Shown here piece after piece: positions 6,302 through 14,262 of a stretch of 16,224 nt of DNA. The stretch is taken from the NCBI GenBank assembly GCA_002719575.1, contig PBHS01000029.1:68774-84997 (forward strand), written 5' to 3'. Origin of the DNA: Gammaproteobacteria bacterium. Its GTDB lineage: Bacteria > Pseudomonadota > Gammaproteobacteria > Pseudomonadales > Pseudohongiellaceae. Numbering within the stretch: the first letter of the stretch is position 1; each line of letters opens with the position of its first letter. The translations under genes were made by a program, and so were the position numbers. The notes below the pieces were generated by a model, which ran no database searches, had not been told where the DNA came from, and saw only the letters and a program-made list of their open reading frames with translations.

Positions 6302-7112
6302 TCAAAATTTCTGTACAGTAATCGATCAATTCTAGATTGCATCGCTTTACAGCCCCACTCATTAGTATATGGCACTTTTCATGCAGCATGCTCCTTGTCA
6401 GCCTCTCCTGCTCTTTGCTAAGAGTTGACTGATCCAGCAGTCTGACCAGCGCTTTAATTCGAAATCGGTCCATACCCCAATATTTGGCTGAAAGTTGATC
6501 TTCATGTCCTCCGTATTTCTTGATTAATGGGCGCTCGATATACGCTACCTCGTACTGATGGCAAACACGGAGCCAGAGGTCGTAATCCTCGCATGCTGGC
6601 AAATCCACATCGAAGCCTCCCACTCGATCAAACAACGCTCTGGAGATCATAACTGCTGAGGGCGATATGACACACCTTGGCAGACAGTCTGCAAAAATCT
6701 GACCACCGGATTTACGATGTTTCCGCATCGGGTTCACTCGAACTCCCCCCCTAATCCATATTTCATTGCTGTGTATCAAATTTATATGGGGGTTGATTCG
6801 TGCACAGGCTAATTGATTGGCTAATTTCTCAGGAAGCCATTCATCATCAGAATCCAAGAATGTGAGCCACTCACCGCTGCTTTGAAAGACACCAGCATTG
6901 CGTGCCGCACTCACTCCCTGATTTTCTTGAATCAATAATTTCACGCCGGGATACTCCCGCTTCAACAGCGCGCTCGTTCCGTCGCAAGAACCATCATCAA
7001 CAAGGATGATCTCAGCGGCCTGCCGTGTCTGCGCAAGCACAGAATCTATCGCTCGAGGCAAGACTTGAGCGCGATTTAAACTAGGAATAATTACTGAGAC
7101 CCTTGATGCCAT
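6285..7112 (-). CDS. Glycosyltransferase family 2
   Basis: This 275-residue GT-A-fold enzyme moves a sugar from a nucleotide donor to an unknown acceptor. Visible motifs are SVIIPSLNRA (6-15), LVDDGSCDGT (38-47) with D39/D40 for the nucleotide, NQGVSAARNAG (65-73), and the metal-binding D87-S-D89 in FLDSDDEWLPEKL. A later CEDYDLWLR holds the expected ED acceptor-base motif of GT2 enzymes. No membrane segment is seen, so it is probably cytoplasmic. The first strand starts at residue 5, so the ATG at 7112 is the real start, although no ribosome-binding site precedes it. It opens the unit with the phosphorylase-like and radical SAM genes, and its start lies only 10 bases after the T tract of the upstream terminator. 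Confidence 0.9.
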   Translation of the reverse strand: MASRVSVIIPSLNRAQVLPRAIDSVLAQTRQAAEIILVDDGSCDGTSALLKREYPGVKLLIQENQGVSAARNAGVFQSSGEWLTFLDSDDEWLPEKLANQLACARINPHINLIHSNEIWIRGGVRVNPMRKHRKSGGQIFADCLPRCVISPSAVMISRALFDRVGGFDVDLPACEDYDLWLRVCHQYEVAYIERPLIKKYGGHEDQLSAKYWGMDRFRIKALVRLLDQSTLSKEQERLTRSMLHEKCHILMSGAVKRCNLELIDYCTEILNAYKL

Positions 7113-7122
7113 TTCAGTAGGT

Positions 7123-7152
7123 AAAAAAATGGGAACCCTTCAGGTTCCCATT
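7123..7152 (-). terminator. Strong Rho-independent terminator after the acyl-CoA dehydrogenase gene
   Basis: AATGGGAACC and GGTTCCCATT (7128-7137 and 7143-7152) form a perfect 10-bp stem with a 5-base loop. On the minus strand it is followed by a run of seven T (7123-7129, partly in the stem). It begins 22 bases after the stop codon of the acyl-CoA dehydrogenase gene and ends 10 bases before the glycosyltransferase start. It fits a clean end of the upstream catabolic transcript. Confidence 0.93.
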
Positions 7153-7174
7153 ATTGCCGTTTCCCTTTGCTAAC

Positions 7175-8395
7175 CTATTGATACTTGGCAAGCTCTTTGC
7201 GCGCGATTACTCGACGATGGACTTCGTCAGGCCCGTCGGCGAGGCGCAGAGTTCGTTGGCTCGTCCATAACGCAGCCAAAGGAAAATCCTGGCCGATACC
7301 CGCTGCGCCATGCATCTGAATAGCTCGATCAATAACACGCAATGCCATGTTTGGCACAGCCACTTTGATTTGAGAAATCGCGTCCCTTGCTGCTTTGTTG
7401 CCTATCGTATCCATAAGCCAGGCCGCCCTTAGAACCAGGAGCCTACACATATCAATTTCAATTCGACTATCTGCTATCACGTCATAGTTACCACCAAGTT
7501 CTGCAAGAGGCTTACCGAATGCCTCCCGGCTGGTTGCTCTTTCGCACATCAATGTCAAAGCCTTTTCAGCGGCTCCAATTGAGCGCATGCAGTGATGAAT
7601 ACGGCCGGGACCCAGACGCCCTTGGGAAATTTCAAAGCCTCTCCCCCGGCCGAGTATGATATTGCTCTCTGGCACGCGGACGTTATGAAATTTAATATGC
7701 ATGTGTCCATGCGGCGCATCATCCTTTCCAAATACATGCATCGGTCTCACCACCTCGACACCTTCGGCATCCATCGGCACTAGAATCTGTGACTGACGGT
7801 TGTGCTTGGGCGCATCTGAATCAGTGACCACCATCACTATCATAATCTTACAGCGCGCATCACCAGCACCAGAAATATAAAACTTTTCTCCGTTGATCAC
7901 CCATTCTTCGCCATCCAGCACGGCCAACGTAGAAATATTTGTGGCGTCCGAAGAGGCAACCCCAGGCTCGGTCATGGCAAAGGCTGACCGAATCTCGCCC
8001 GCTAGGAGCGGTTCAAGCCACTGCTTCTTTTGCTCTTCAGATCCATACCGTTCTAGCACCTCCATGTTACCAGTATCCGGTGCCGAGCAATTAAAAGCTT
8101 CGGAAGCAAGGCGGCTTCGACCCATAATTTCAGCCAGATGGGCATACTCAAGATTACTGATTCCGGCGCCGCCCTGACTCTCCGGCAAGAAGAAATTCCA
8201 GAGTCCAAGCTCACGAGCAGTATCCTTCAGACCATTTAGAATTTCTTCTTGGCGCGGCGTATGTGACCAACGATCGCCAACATCAACTTGCTCGTGGTAG
8301 TCGCCTTCGACGGGCTCTACCTGATTCTTCACAAAGTCGAGAATTTTGCCCTTAATCTCCACCATTTCCTCGGTCAAACCAAGATCCATCATCAC
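7175..8395 (-). CDS. Acyl-CoA dehydrogenase, ACAD10/11-like
   Basis: This 406-residue flavoprotein is predicted to introduce an alpha-beta double bond into an acyl-CoA and pass electrons to ETF. Visible are the FAD/substrate motif [17 protein letters not shown] (about 139-155), the middle beta domain ending [21 protein letters not shown] in the third domain, and the C-terminal [19 protein letters not shown]. This last motif is typical of the ACAD10/11-like branch rather than the YEGTxEI form of medium-chain enzymes. The length is normal. The start is supported by AAGGAAGAG 6 bases before the ATG pair. It is the last gene of the CoA-transferase/SDR/SDR run, with a terminator right after it. 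The acyl substrate is unknown. Confidence 0.93.
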   Translation of the reverse strand: MMMDLGLTEEMVEIKGKILDFVKNQVEPVEGDYHEQVDVGDRWSHTPRQEEILNGLKDTARELGLWNFFLPESQGGAGISNLEYAHLAEIMGRSRLASEAFNCSAPDTGNMEVLERYGSEEQKKQWLEPLLAGEIRSAFAMTEPGVASSDATNISTLAVLDGEEWVINGEKFYISGAGDARCKIMIVMVVTDSDAPKHNRQSQILVPMDAEGVEVVRPMHVFGKDDAPHGHMHIKFHNVRVPESNIILGRGRGFEISQGRLGPGRIHHCMRSIGAAEKALTLMCERATSREAFGKPLAELGGNYDVIADSRIEIDMCRLLVLRAAWLMDTIGNKAARDAISQIKVAVPNMALRVIDRAIQMHGAAGIGQDFPLAALWTSQRTLRLADGPDEVHRRVIARKELAKYQ

Positions 8396-8488
8396 TAACT
8401 CTTCCTTATCTTTCTCAATTTTTATACGGCTAATCGTCCAACCAATGATCGCAACTTGCCTGTCTTTGCAGCTTAACCGATAAACACC

Positions 8489-9253
8489 TCATCCGGCGAT
8501 AGTGCCGCCTCCATCAATGACAATAGTCTGCCCAGTTGTAAAACTTCCAGCGGCGGAAGCTAAAAATACTGCTGCACCAGCAATCTCATCCGGCTCCCCA
8601 ATGCGGCGTAGTGGATACTTTGACACGGTATCTTGATAGATCTCGGGGTTGCCCCACAGGGCGCGCGCGAAGTCGGTTCGAACCAACCCAGGTGCAATAC
8701 AATTCACACGTATGTTTTGCGGCCCCCACTCAACCGCCAGATTGCGAGCGATCTGCATGTCAGCGGCTTTCGAGATGGCATATGCTCCAAGGCTTTCGCT
8801 GCCTTTAAGGCCTGCGATGGAAGAGACAATGATGACCGATCCGCCGCCTGAATCGGCCATATCCGGTATCGTGAGTTTACATAAACGGTGTACGCTGCCA
8901 ATGTTTGCCTGCATAACTTTGTCAAACGCCGCATCTGGAATATCTTGAGAAGGGCCAAAGTAGGGATTTAGTGCAGCATTACAAACTAAGATGTCTACCG
9001 AACCGAAAGCGCGATTCGCGGCTTTCACCAAATTCTCAAGCTGCTCTTTATAGTTGATATTGCAGGCCACCCCGATCGACTCCAGCCCTCTGCCTCTCAA
9101 TTCTGCAGCAACAGCATCGCAGGAGTCCTGATTTCGACTTGAAATGACAACCTTTGCGCCCTGTTCTGCCATACGGCGAGCGATTGCATGTCCTATTCCC
9201 TTTGTTGATCCCGTAATTAAAGCAACTTTGCCCTCGAGGCTGAATAAGCTCAT
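8489..9253 (-). CDS. SDR family oxidoreductase (first of an adjacent pair)
   Basis: This 254-residue classical SDR is FabG-like in length. It has TGSTKGIG (14-21), NAA at 92-94 in place of NAG, S145 with Y158-A-I-S-K162, IAPGLVRTDF, and the C-terminal GQTIVIDGGG typical of this branch. It is probably NAD(P)-dependent and oxidises or reduces a hydroxyacyl or similar intermediate of the same pathway as the neighbouring acyl-CoA dehydrogenase. A very good ribosome-binding site (GGGGAGG, 5 bases before the ATG) supports the start. It lies 93 bases upstream of the dehydrogenase gene and 62 bases after its SDR neighbour, all on one strand. Confidence 0.93.
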   Translation of the reverse strand: MSLFSLEGKVALITGSTKGIGHAIARRMAEQGAKVVISSRNQDSCDAVAAELRGRGLESIGVACNINYKEQLENLVKAANRAFGSVDILVCNAALNPYFGPSQDIPDAAFDKVMQANIGSVHRLCKLTIPDMADSGGGSVIIVSSIAGLKGSESLGAYAISKAADMQIARNLAVEWGPQNIRVNCIAPGLVRTDFARALWGNPEIYQDTVSKYPLRRIGEPDEIAGAAVFLASAAGSFTTGQTIVIDGGGTIAG

Positions 9254-9315
9254 GTAACCTCCCCTTTTTACCCGATTGTCAATTTTTGGAATGCTTTTGT
9301 AAAACGTGCAGCGAG

Positions 9316-10137
9316 TTAGCCTTCATCCCAGGGTTTGGCACCCTTGGAAACACTTGTGCCTCCGTCTACTGGAATAACAGCACCGTTTGTATAATTCCCG
9401 GCCCTCGAGACAAGATAAATAATAACTCCGGCAATCTCCTCTTCTTGCCCAATTCGTCTGAGAGGGCAATCTGCTTCGATATCTTTCAGATAATGCTCAA
9501 AAATGTAGTCCGTCATACGCGATTCAAAAAATCCCGGCGCTACCGCGTTTACTGTAATGCACTGGGGGCCTAATTCAACGGCTAAAGCGCGTGTCAAATG
9601 GTGCAGTGCTGCCTTGCTAGCAGAATAGGCAAAAGTGGGAACCCGCTGGACAACTGGTACGTGCAAGCCATCCATAGAGCCAATGTTAACTATTCGCGAG
9701 GGGTTTTCCGCCGATGCGGACTTTTTGAGCAGCGGCACTGATTCCCGGGTTAACGAGAAAACCGCATTAAGGTTTGTTGAAATTACCTTTTCAAACCCCT
9801 CATCGGGATAATTAGCCAACGGTGCACCCCAATTTGCGCCCGCGTTATTAACCAGAATCGAAAGACCTCCAAAATGACGCTCAACTTCTTCAAGAAGGCG
9901 CCTGCGATCCTCCCCCGAGGTAACGTTCGCGGTAATTGCTGTGCAATCTCCAAATTTCTGAAGAGCAGATAGCGCCAAGCCGCATTTTTCTTGACTTCGG
10001 GAAGAGATAACTACTCGTACACCATTCTGGATAAGGGCTTTAGCCATAATCAAACCGAGGCCCGAACTACCGCCTGTGATGAGGGCGGTCTTCCCCTCCA
10101 AATTGAAAAGGGTATTAAGGCTGTAGTCAGAATCCAT
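9316..10137 (-). CDS. SDR family oxidoreductase (second of the pair), start corrected
   Basis: This 273-residue classical SDR has TGGSSGLG (21-28), NNAG (97-100), S154, Y171-S-A-S-K175, VAPGFFES and the C-terminal GAVIPVDGGTSVSKG. The open frame extends upstream to 10335, adding 66 residues that do not resemble SDR sequence. The ATG at 10135-10137 (MDSDYSLNTLFNLEGK) has AGGAAG a few bases upstream and gives the normal SDR length, so I choose it. It is similar in plan to the next SDR (a LEGK start, the TGxxxGxG loop and a PLRRIG motif near the end), suggesting paralogues in one pathway. It sits downstream of the CoA-transferase gene after a 387-base gap. Confidence 0.92.
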   Translation of the reverse strand: MDSDYSLNTLFNLEGKTALITGGSSGLGLIMAKALIQNGVRVVISSRSQEKCGLALSALQKFGDCTAITANVTSGEDRRRLLEEVERHFGGLSILVNNAGANWGAPLANYPDEGFEKVISTNLNAVFSLTRESVPLLKKSASAENPSRIVNIGSMDGLHVPVVQRVPTFAYSASKAALHHLTRALAVELGPQCITVNAVAPGFFESRMTDYIFEHYLKDIEADCPLRRIGQEEEIAGVIIYLVSRAGNYTNGAVIPVDGGTSVSKGAKPWDEG

Positions 10138-10524
10138 ACGCTTCCTATCTGTTTGAGTGACAGCTGCTTGCAAAAGGCATTCGAAGTAGGCGAGATTAGG
10201 GTGCTTTATAAAAAAGTGTAACTCAAAATCACAGCAACGAACAGTTGCTACTCGGCTGCCCTCGCTTTCAGACAACCTAGCATGTCTGAGCCGCTCGTTA
10301 CGCAAATTCTGAAAAAGAACCAATCTTAATTGCACTCACGTATCAAGTTAGAGCTGAGCGAATAAGCCTTTAAGAAAATTTCCTCATAATTAAGTACTAG
10401 CGGGGTCATGCAGCATACTCGCGGCCGCGTCCTGACTATGCTGACTCAATCAACAGCTCATCTAAACGGACGAGCAGCAAAAAGCAGTAGCAATTAAACG
10501 GGGACAATCGGAACGTAGTGTGTT
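10138..10524. other. Gap between CoA-transferase and SDR genes, with nested inverted repeat
   Basis: No separate gene is supported. The minus-strand frame from 10335 to 10138 is open but unlike any family and lacks a ribosome-binding site. The gap is long for co-transcribed genes, so the SDR/SDR/dehydrogenase run may have its own promoter here. At 10411-10443 the arms CAGCATA and TATGCTG flank the 10-bp palindrome CGCGGCCGCG (10420-10429). No T tract follows on either strand, so this looks more like a protein-binding site than a terminator. Confidence 0.4.
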
Positions 10525-11730
10525 TCAGCGACTCCGACGCGTTAGGACAGTGTTGCTGCTTAACAGGTCTGCGATTTCTTCCTCGCTAAAGCCAAACTCA
10601 GCAAGAATCGCCCGGGTGTTCTCTCCGTATTTAGGCGGAAGATAGCGAAGCGCACCGGGTGTACGAGAGAATTTAATTGGAGTGCCTGACATTTGGTACC
10701 ACTCCTTCTCGATTACCATTTGCCTGTGGTGTGTGTGCGGATGATTGACAACTTGCTCAGTATTATGAATCGGACCTGCCGCAAGTCCGGCTTTTGCTAA
10801 TCTTTCGCCCATTTCTTCCCCAGGATACTTTACAAGGACTGACTCAATTTCAGCTTTAAGTTCATCTCGGTTCGTCACGCGATCTGTGTTACTTAAAAAC
10901 CGCAGGTCTCTAGTCATGTCTTCCCTGCCAATTGCCTTGCAAAGTTTTCCCCATGCTCTGTCGTTGCCAGCGCCAATAAAGATGTCGATCGTCTTGGTGC
11001 GAAAAGTGTCGTAGGGCGAAATGTTGGGATGCGCGTTGCCAGTTGGCCCGGGAATTTGTCCCGAGAAATTGTAATTTGCGATGTGAGGGTGCATTAGCGA
11101 AACAGCACAGTCGAAAAGGGTCATATCCAGATACTGCCCCGCGCCCGATTTTTCCCGCTCGATCAGTGCCATCAAGATTGCAATTGCAGTGTAAAGGCCG
11201 GTACCCATATCAACCGCGGCCAATCCAAGTCGGGTGGGCTTACTACCGACTTCTCCGTTAACGCTGAACCAACCGGCCATGGCTTGAACGATTGCGTCAT
11301 AGCCCGGAAATCCTCCCCAAGGTCCATCACTACCAAACCCACTGATGCGACAATGGATGAGTGTCGGAAAGCGTTCGCGTAGCACTTCTTCGTAACCAAG
11401 CCCCCAGGACTCCATAGTGCCCGGTTTGAAGTTTTCCAGTAGCACATCGGCATTTTCTAAAAGCCGCATCAAGACCTCTCGGCCTTCTGGGACTGAAAGA
11501 TCTAACCCCATCGTGCGCTTGTTTCGGTTCACTCCGATGAAGTAGGCGGAATCTTCGTTATGAAACGGCGGGCCCCAATCACGAGTTTCATCTCCGCGCG
11601 GTGGCTCAATTTTGATAATCTCCGCACCGTGATCGCCGAGTATCTGAGAGCAATACGGACCCCCTAGGACCCGGCTTAGATCAATAATCAATCGTCCTTC
11701 TAGGGCGGATGTTGCCTTGCTATCTAACAT
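10525..11730 (-). CDS. Class III (CaiB/BaiF, formyl-CoA-transferase type) CoA-transferase
   Basis: This 401-residue enzyme should move CoA between carboxylic acids or CoA thioesters. The family pattern is clear: VLGGPYCSQILGDHGAEIIK near the start, then IEPPRGDETRDWGPP, NRNKRTMGLDL, ENFKPGTM, PGYDAIVQAMAG and GLAAVDMGTG. In the last motif D174 aligns with the catalytic Asp that forms the acyl-aspartyl anhydride. A helix with SGAGQYLDMTLFD and the C-terminal GEN-TRAILAEFGFSEEEI are also typical. The length is normal. The ATG at 11730 is preceded by a weak AGAAAG. It probably activates the acid that the downstream SDRs and acyl-CoA dehydrogenase process. The substrate is unknown. Confidence 0.93.
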   Translation of the reverse strand: MLDSKATSALEGRLIIDLSRVLGGPYCSQILGDHGAEIIKIEPPRGDETRDWGPPFHNEDSAYFIGVNRNKRTMGLDLSVPEGREVLMRLLENADVLLENFKPGTMESWGLGYEEVLRERFPTLIHCRISGFGSDGPWGGFPGYDAIVQAMAGWFSVNGEVGSKPTRLGLAAVDMGTGLYTAIAILMALIEREKSGAGQYLDMTLFDCAVSLMHPHIANYNFSGQIPGPTGNAHPNISPYDTFRTKTIDIFIGAGNDRAWGKLCKAIGREDMTRDLRFLSNTDRVTNRDELKAEIESVLVKYPGEEMGERLAKAGLAAGPIHNTEQVVNHPHTHHRQMVIEKEWYQMSGTPIKFSRTPGALRYLPPKYGENTRAILAEFGFSEEEIADLLSSNTVLTRRSR

Positions 11731-12091
11731 CTTTCTGGTTTTAGAATGGTACGAGTATCCGGTTAAAATCGGCGTTGAGCATAATCCAGGCTTTCGTTTG
11801 ATACAAGCCGGCGCCCAGAAAAAGTGAATCCCCCGCGTATCTAAAGATAACTGCGCGGTCGAAGTTCAAGAAGCACCTACGCCCATATCCGAAAGCGATT
11901 TTTAAGCGGCATCTTCCCCGGCAAGTGTCATTCGCAGTCAAAACAGGGGCCAAAGAATCATTAGCCTGTCCTATTCGCTTAAAAGACCTAATTCTTTGCC
12001 TTCATTCCCCAGCGAGTCAACATCAAAGCAATGAGCTTGGGTCGTCCACTAGCTCAATCACTAATGTAAACTGTAAGACGAAGAGCAGAGC
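11731..12091 (-). pseudogene. Possible decayed minus-strand coding sequence between ubiC and the CoA-transferase
   Basis: No intact gene is seen. One minus-strand frame reads protein-like over most of the gap but holds several stops. An upstream part reads LQFTLVIELVDDPSSLL and is followed by three stops. After these the frame is open to a TAA at 11741-11743 and includes NFDRAVIFRYAGDSLFLGA and AWIMLNADFNRILVPF. The second part faintly recalls a GAF-domain strand pair, but this is not secure. The TTG-started piece (11953-11741) ends 10 bases before the CoA-transferase start. It could instead be a chance frame. Confidence 0.28.
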
Positions 12092-12643
12092 TCATCGCAT
12101 TCTGCGTCTCAGCTTGTCCAGCATTTCCCCTGGCAAGAAAAACTCAGCAACCATGATCGGCTTGCTGTCCAAATGGAATATGCTCCGACGCCCCCAATAG
12201 CCTTGCTCCGATTGGGCGTACTGGAAGGCCTCGCGCTTTAAACCGCCCTGCGAAAACAGGAATTCACCGAGCGGTTGCTCTCCGAGATCGAGGACCTGAC
12301 AGAGGTCAGACATTGCCGCGTGCGCCGGCATGAGGCTATGCGCCAGGACAACAGGCTTTCTGTTGCAAAGCAGAACCGACTTACGGGACCAGAACTTATG
12401 CGACGGTGCAACTGGACCAAAGAGTTTCCGCAGGCTGAGCCCCAAGACGATGCGCCACGCTTGTTCGGTTGTATGCACCCGAAAAGCCCCATTGCTCACT
12501 TCGATCAACTGCTGAGTTAAAGAACCTCTATCGGAAAGCAGCAACTGCATTTCAGGATGCAAAACAAGCGCTCGGGAGCTTGGCTCGGTCCAATGCATAT
12601 TGTCATCATCAAGTTCGATTGTCTCAAATGGCCTCTTCATCAT
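12092..12643 (-). CDS. ubiC: Chorismate--pyruvate lyase
   Basis: This 183-residue enzyme converts chorismate to 4-hydroxybenzoate and pyruvate, the first committed step of ubiquinone synthesis, in the cytoplasm. The family pattern is visible: LLSDRGSLTQQL near the start, SRKSVLLCNRKPVVLAHSL (86-104), GEQPLGEFLF (121-130), RRSIF, and KPIMVAEFFLP (161-171). R87, L125 and E167 match the positions of the Arg, Leu and Glu that line the UbiC product pocket. Two ATGs adjoin; the second (12638-12640) is better spaced from GAGGA, giving 182 residues. The start overlaps the stop of a small upstream frame. No ubiA follows it, unlike the common ubiCA arrangement. Confidence 0.9.
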   Translation of the reverse strand: MMKRPFETIELDDDNMHWTEPSSRALVLHPEMQLLLSDRGSLTQQLIEVSNGAFRVHTTEQAWRIVLGLSLRKLFGPVAPSHKFWSRKSVLLCNRKPVVLAHSLMPAHAAMSDLCQVLDLGEQPLGEFLFSQGGLKREAFQYAQSEQGYWGRRSIFHLDSKPIMVAEFFLPGEMLDKLRRRMR

Positions 12644-12847
12644 TCCTCGTTGATCTTGACGCCGAACCGCGCTGGTGACAGCATGTCAACGGTCACTAAA
12701 CTCACAAACCTTGCATCACAGCCAAGTCGATAAGCCCTCAGCCACTTTCGAGCGATTTCAAACTGTGCCGGGACATAGGCGGCGTCTTCAAAAACGAAAA
12801 ATAAAGAGCATTCGATCAACTAAGATGGCGAACATCAAGTTTTTCAT
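12640..12847 (-). pseudogene. Small frameshifted ORF whose stop overlaps the ubiC start
   Basis: The minus-strand frame from 12819 to 12640 encodes up to 59 residues (TTG start) ending in TGA, which overlaps the first ubiC ATG by two bases, a usual sign of translational coupling. It contains FEDAAYVPAQFEIARKWLRA and later LVTVDMLSPARFGVKINEE. Just upstream, in another frame, an ATG at 12845-12847 with AGAGGG before it opens MKNLMFAILVDRMLFIFRF and then hits a stop. One single-base indel within the T-rich join near 12790-12800 would fuse them into a protein of about 68 residues. I do not recognise the family. It may be a recently broken small gene, a sequencing error in the T runs, or a slippage site. 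Confidence 0.4.
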
Positions 12848-12940
12848 TCACCCTCTTTGCTAAAGCGTTCTCATTCAATGCCATAAAAATTGGATGATGG
12901 CGCTATCTTTTTCCATTCTCGATCTGCTGGGAACTTAACA

Positions 12941-14262
12941 TTGCAAACCTGGCGTACCAAACTGAAAAGAAAGCTGCTACCGCCGATCACGGTTTTCTCA
13001 TTTTTATTTCTCGATCAACTGATGCACGCTCTTGCTCTGCCTTTCAGCTGATATGCGTTTTTCAATCTGGTCCAGTTAGACCGTCTAACGAAGTGACTTG
13101 CTAAGGACCACGCATCCAATCCGTCAGCGCCACCAGAAAGCTTCAGCTTATGGGGCCGAATCTTCGATAGCATTCATCGACGTGAGACGCAGGAGCGACG
13201 GGCCCGCGCGTATTAACAACGTATCGTCAATAAAGCTCGGCAGTCTTCTGTGGCGCTTGAGATGGCGATCATTATGGTTGACTGGAACAACAACCTCGAC
13301 TGATAAAACTAGGCCAATTAGTCATCGCTGGGACTGCGTTATCTTGAAGACAGGCGGCTGCCTGTGGCGAAATCGATTCGCGATCCAAGTTTTACTGAAT
13401 ACTTCGGCAGAGATGTCTGTGATTAGCCGCTCCACGTCAGTGCACCGGCGATCGTAGTAAAAGGCTTTAGATTCAAATAGTCCTTTTCGAAGAAATAGAG
13501 CGCCTAGTGATTATCCGAGACGCAACCCATTTAGATCGACTCGAGCTGATGCGAAAGGATTTCGTTGACAATGTCTTTCATGAGCTCGGCACAAAAATCA
13601 CCGTGATCGAAGGCTATCTCCAAGCTATGATGGATAATTTTCAAGATCTCGACGGGAAATGGAAGAAGCTGATTATCTAGATGCATCAGCAATCATCTCG
13701 CATGAAGAGCATTGTACAAGACCTTTTACTTAGTGCAGCTCTGGGCACCGGCACAGCATCGAACCAGCAGAGCCCTGTCCCTCTTTGTGAGTTGTTTCAC
13801 AAAAGCCTTTATGACTCGAATAAATTTTTTACCCAACACAATCACCAGTAAGGCTTCAGCCGAGATGAGAACGTTAAATTTATCGGAGACCGAGGTGAAT
13901 TTTCCCCTGCTATCTCCGACTGAGTAGGCACTGGCGTGAAATTTATTCCCGACCATGGCCTAACCAGACTCCAAGTTCGTTTCAAGGACGAATTTTTACA
14001 AGCGCAAGTAGAAGAATGTGCAATCGGTATCGAAACGCAACCACTACTAAGACTGACAGAGCTATTCTATCGATTAGACGTCAGCCATTTGTAGTAGACC
14101 AGCGGTGCAGGGCGGGGGCTGGCAATCGTTTTGCACATCGTGAATCGACACGATGGGGACCTGACGATTTCCTCGGAGGTTGGCAAAGGCCGCTGATTTC
14201 CGCTAAGCAGTGTCTAAACTGGTGATGAAGACAGCCAGGTTGCAAAAGCCTCTGTTTCATGA
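12941..14262 (+). pseudogene. phoR: Relict phosphate-regulon sensor kinase PhoR
   Basis: A plus-strand reading recovers almost all of a PhoR-type histidine kinase, broken by 14 premature stops and one frameshift. From a TTG at 12941 the first frame gives TWRTKLKRKLLPP, a membrane segment, NLVQLDRL, LWGRIFDSIHRRETQERRAR, a PAS-like part (MVDWNNN, LGLRYLED, IRDPSFTEYF). A shift between 13478 and 13498 leads to IIRDATHLDRLELMRKDFVD, the H-box as HELGTKITVIEGYL (normally HELRTPLTVI), DENVKFIGDRGE, VEECAIGIE (N/G1 region), LTELFYRLD and GLAIVLHIVNRHDGDLTISS. Stops begin at 13049, 13094, 13214, 13301, 13304, 13310, 13319, 13424, 13478, 13678, 13849, 13921, 14092 and 14095. The end is uncertain (14196 or 14262). 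No phoB lies upstream. Confidence 0.92.

Noticed and set aside
10138..10335. 66-residue N-terminal extension of the second SDR
   Set aside because: It is unlike SDR sequence and has no ribosome-binding site; the internal ATG at 10137 has AGGAAG and gives the normal family length.
13049..14097. Stops in phoR as a sign of an alternative genetic code or stop readthrough
   Set aside because: TGA, TAA and TAG all occur, and neighbouring genes of normal length use none internally. H-box changes and a frameshift also point to a dead gene.
14016..14225. 69-residue plus-strand ORF inside the phoR region
   Set aside because: It is in a different frame from the recognisable PhoR motifs (GLAIV, HIVNRHDGDLTISS), so it is a chance frame of the relict.
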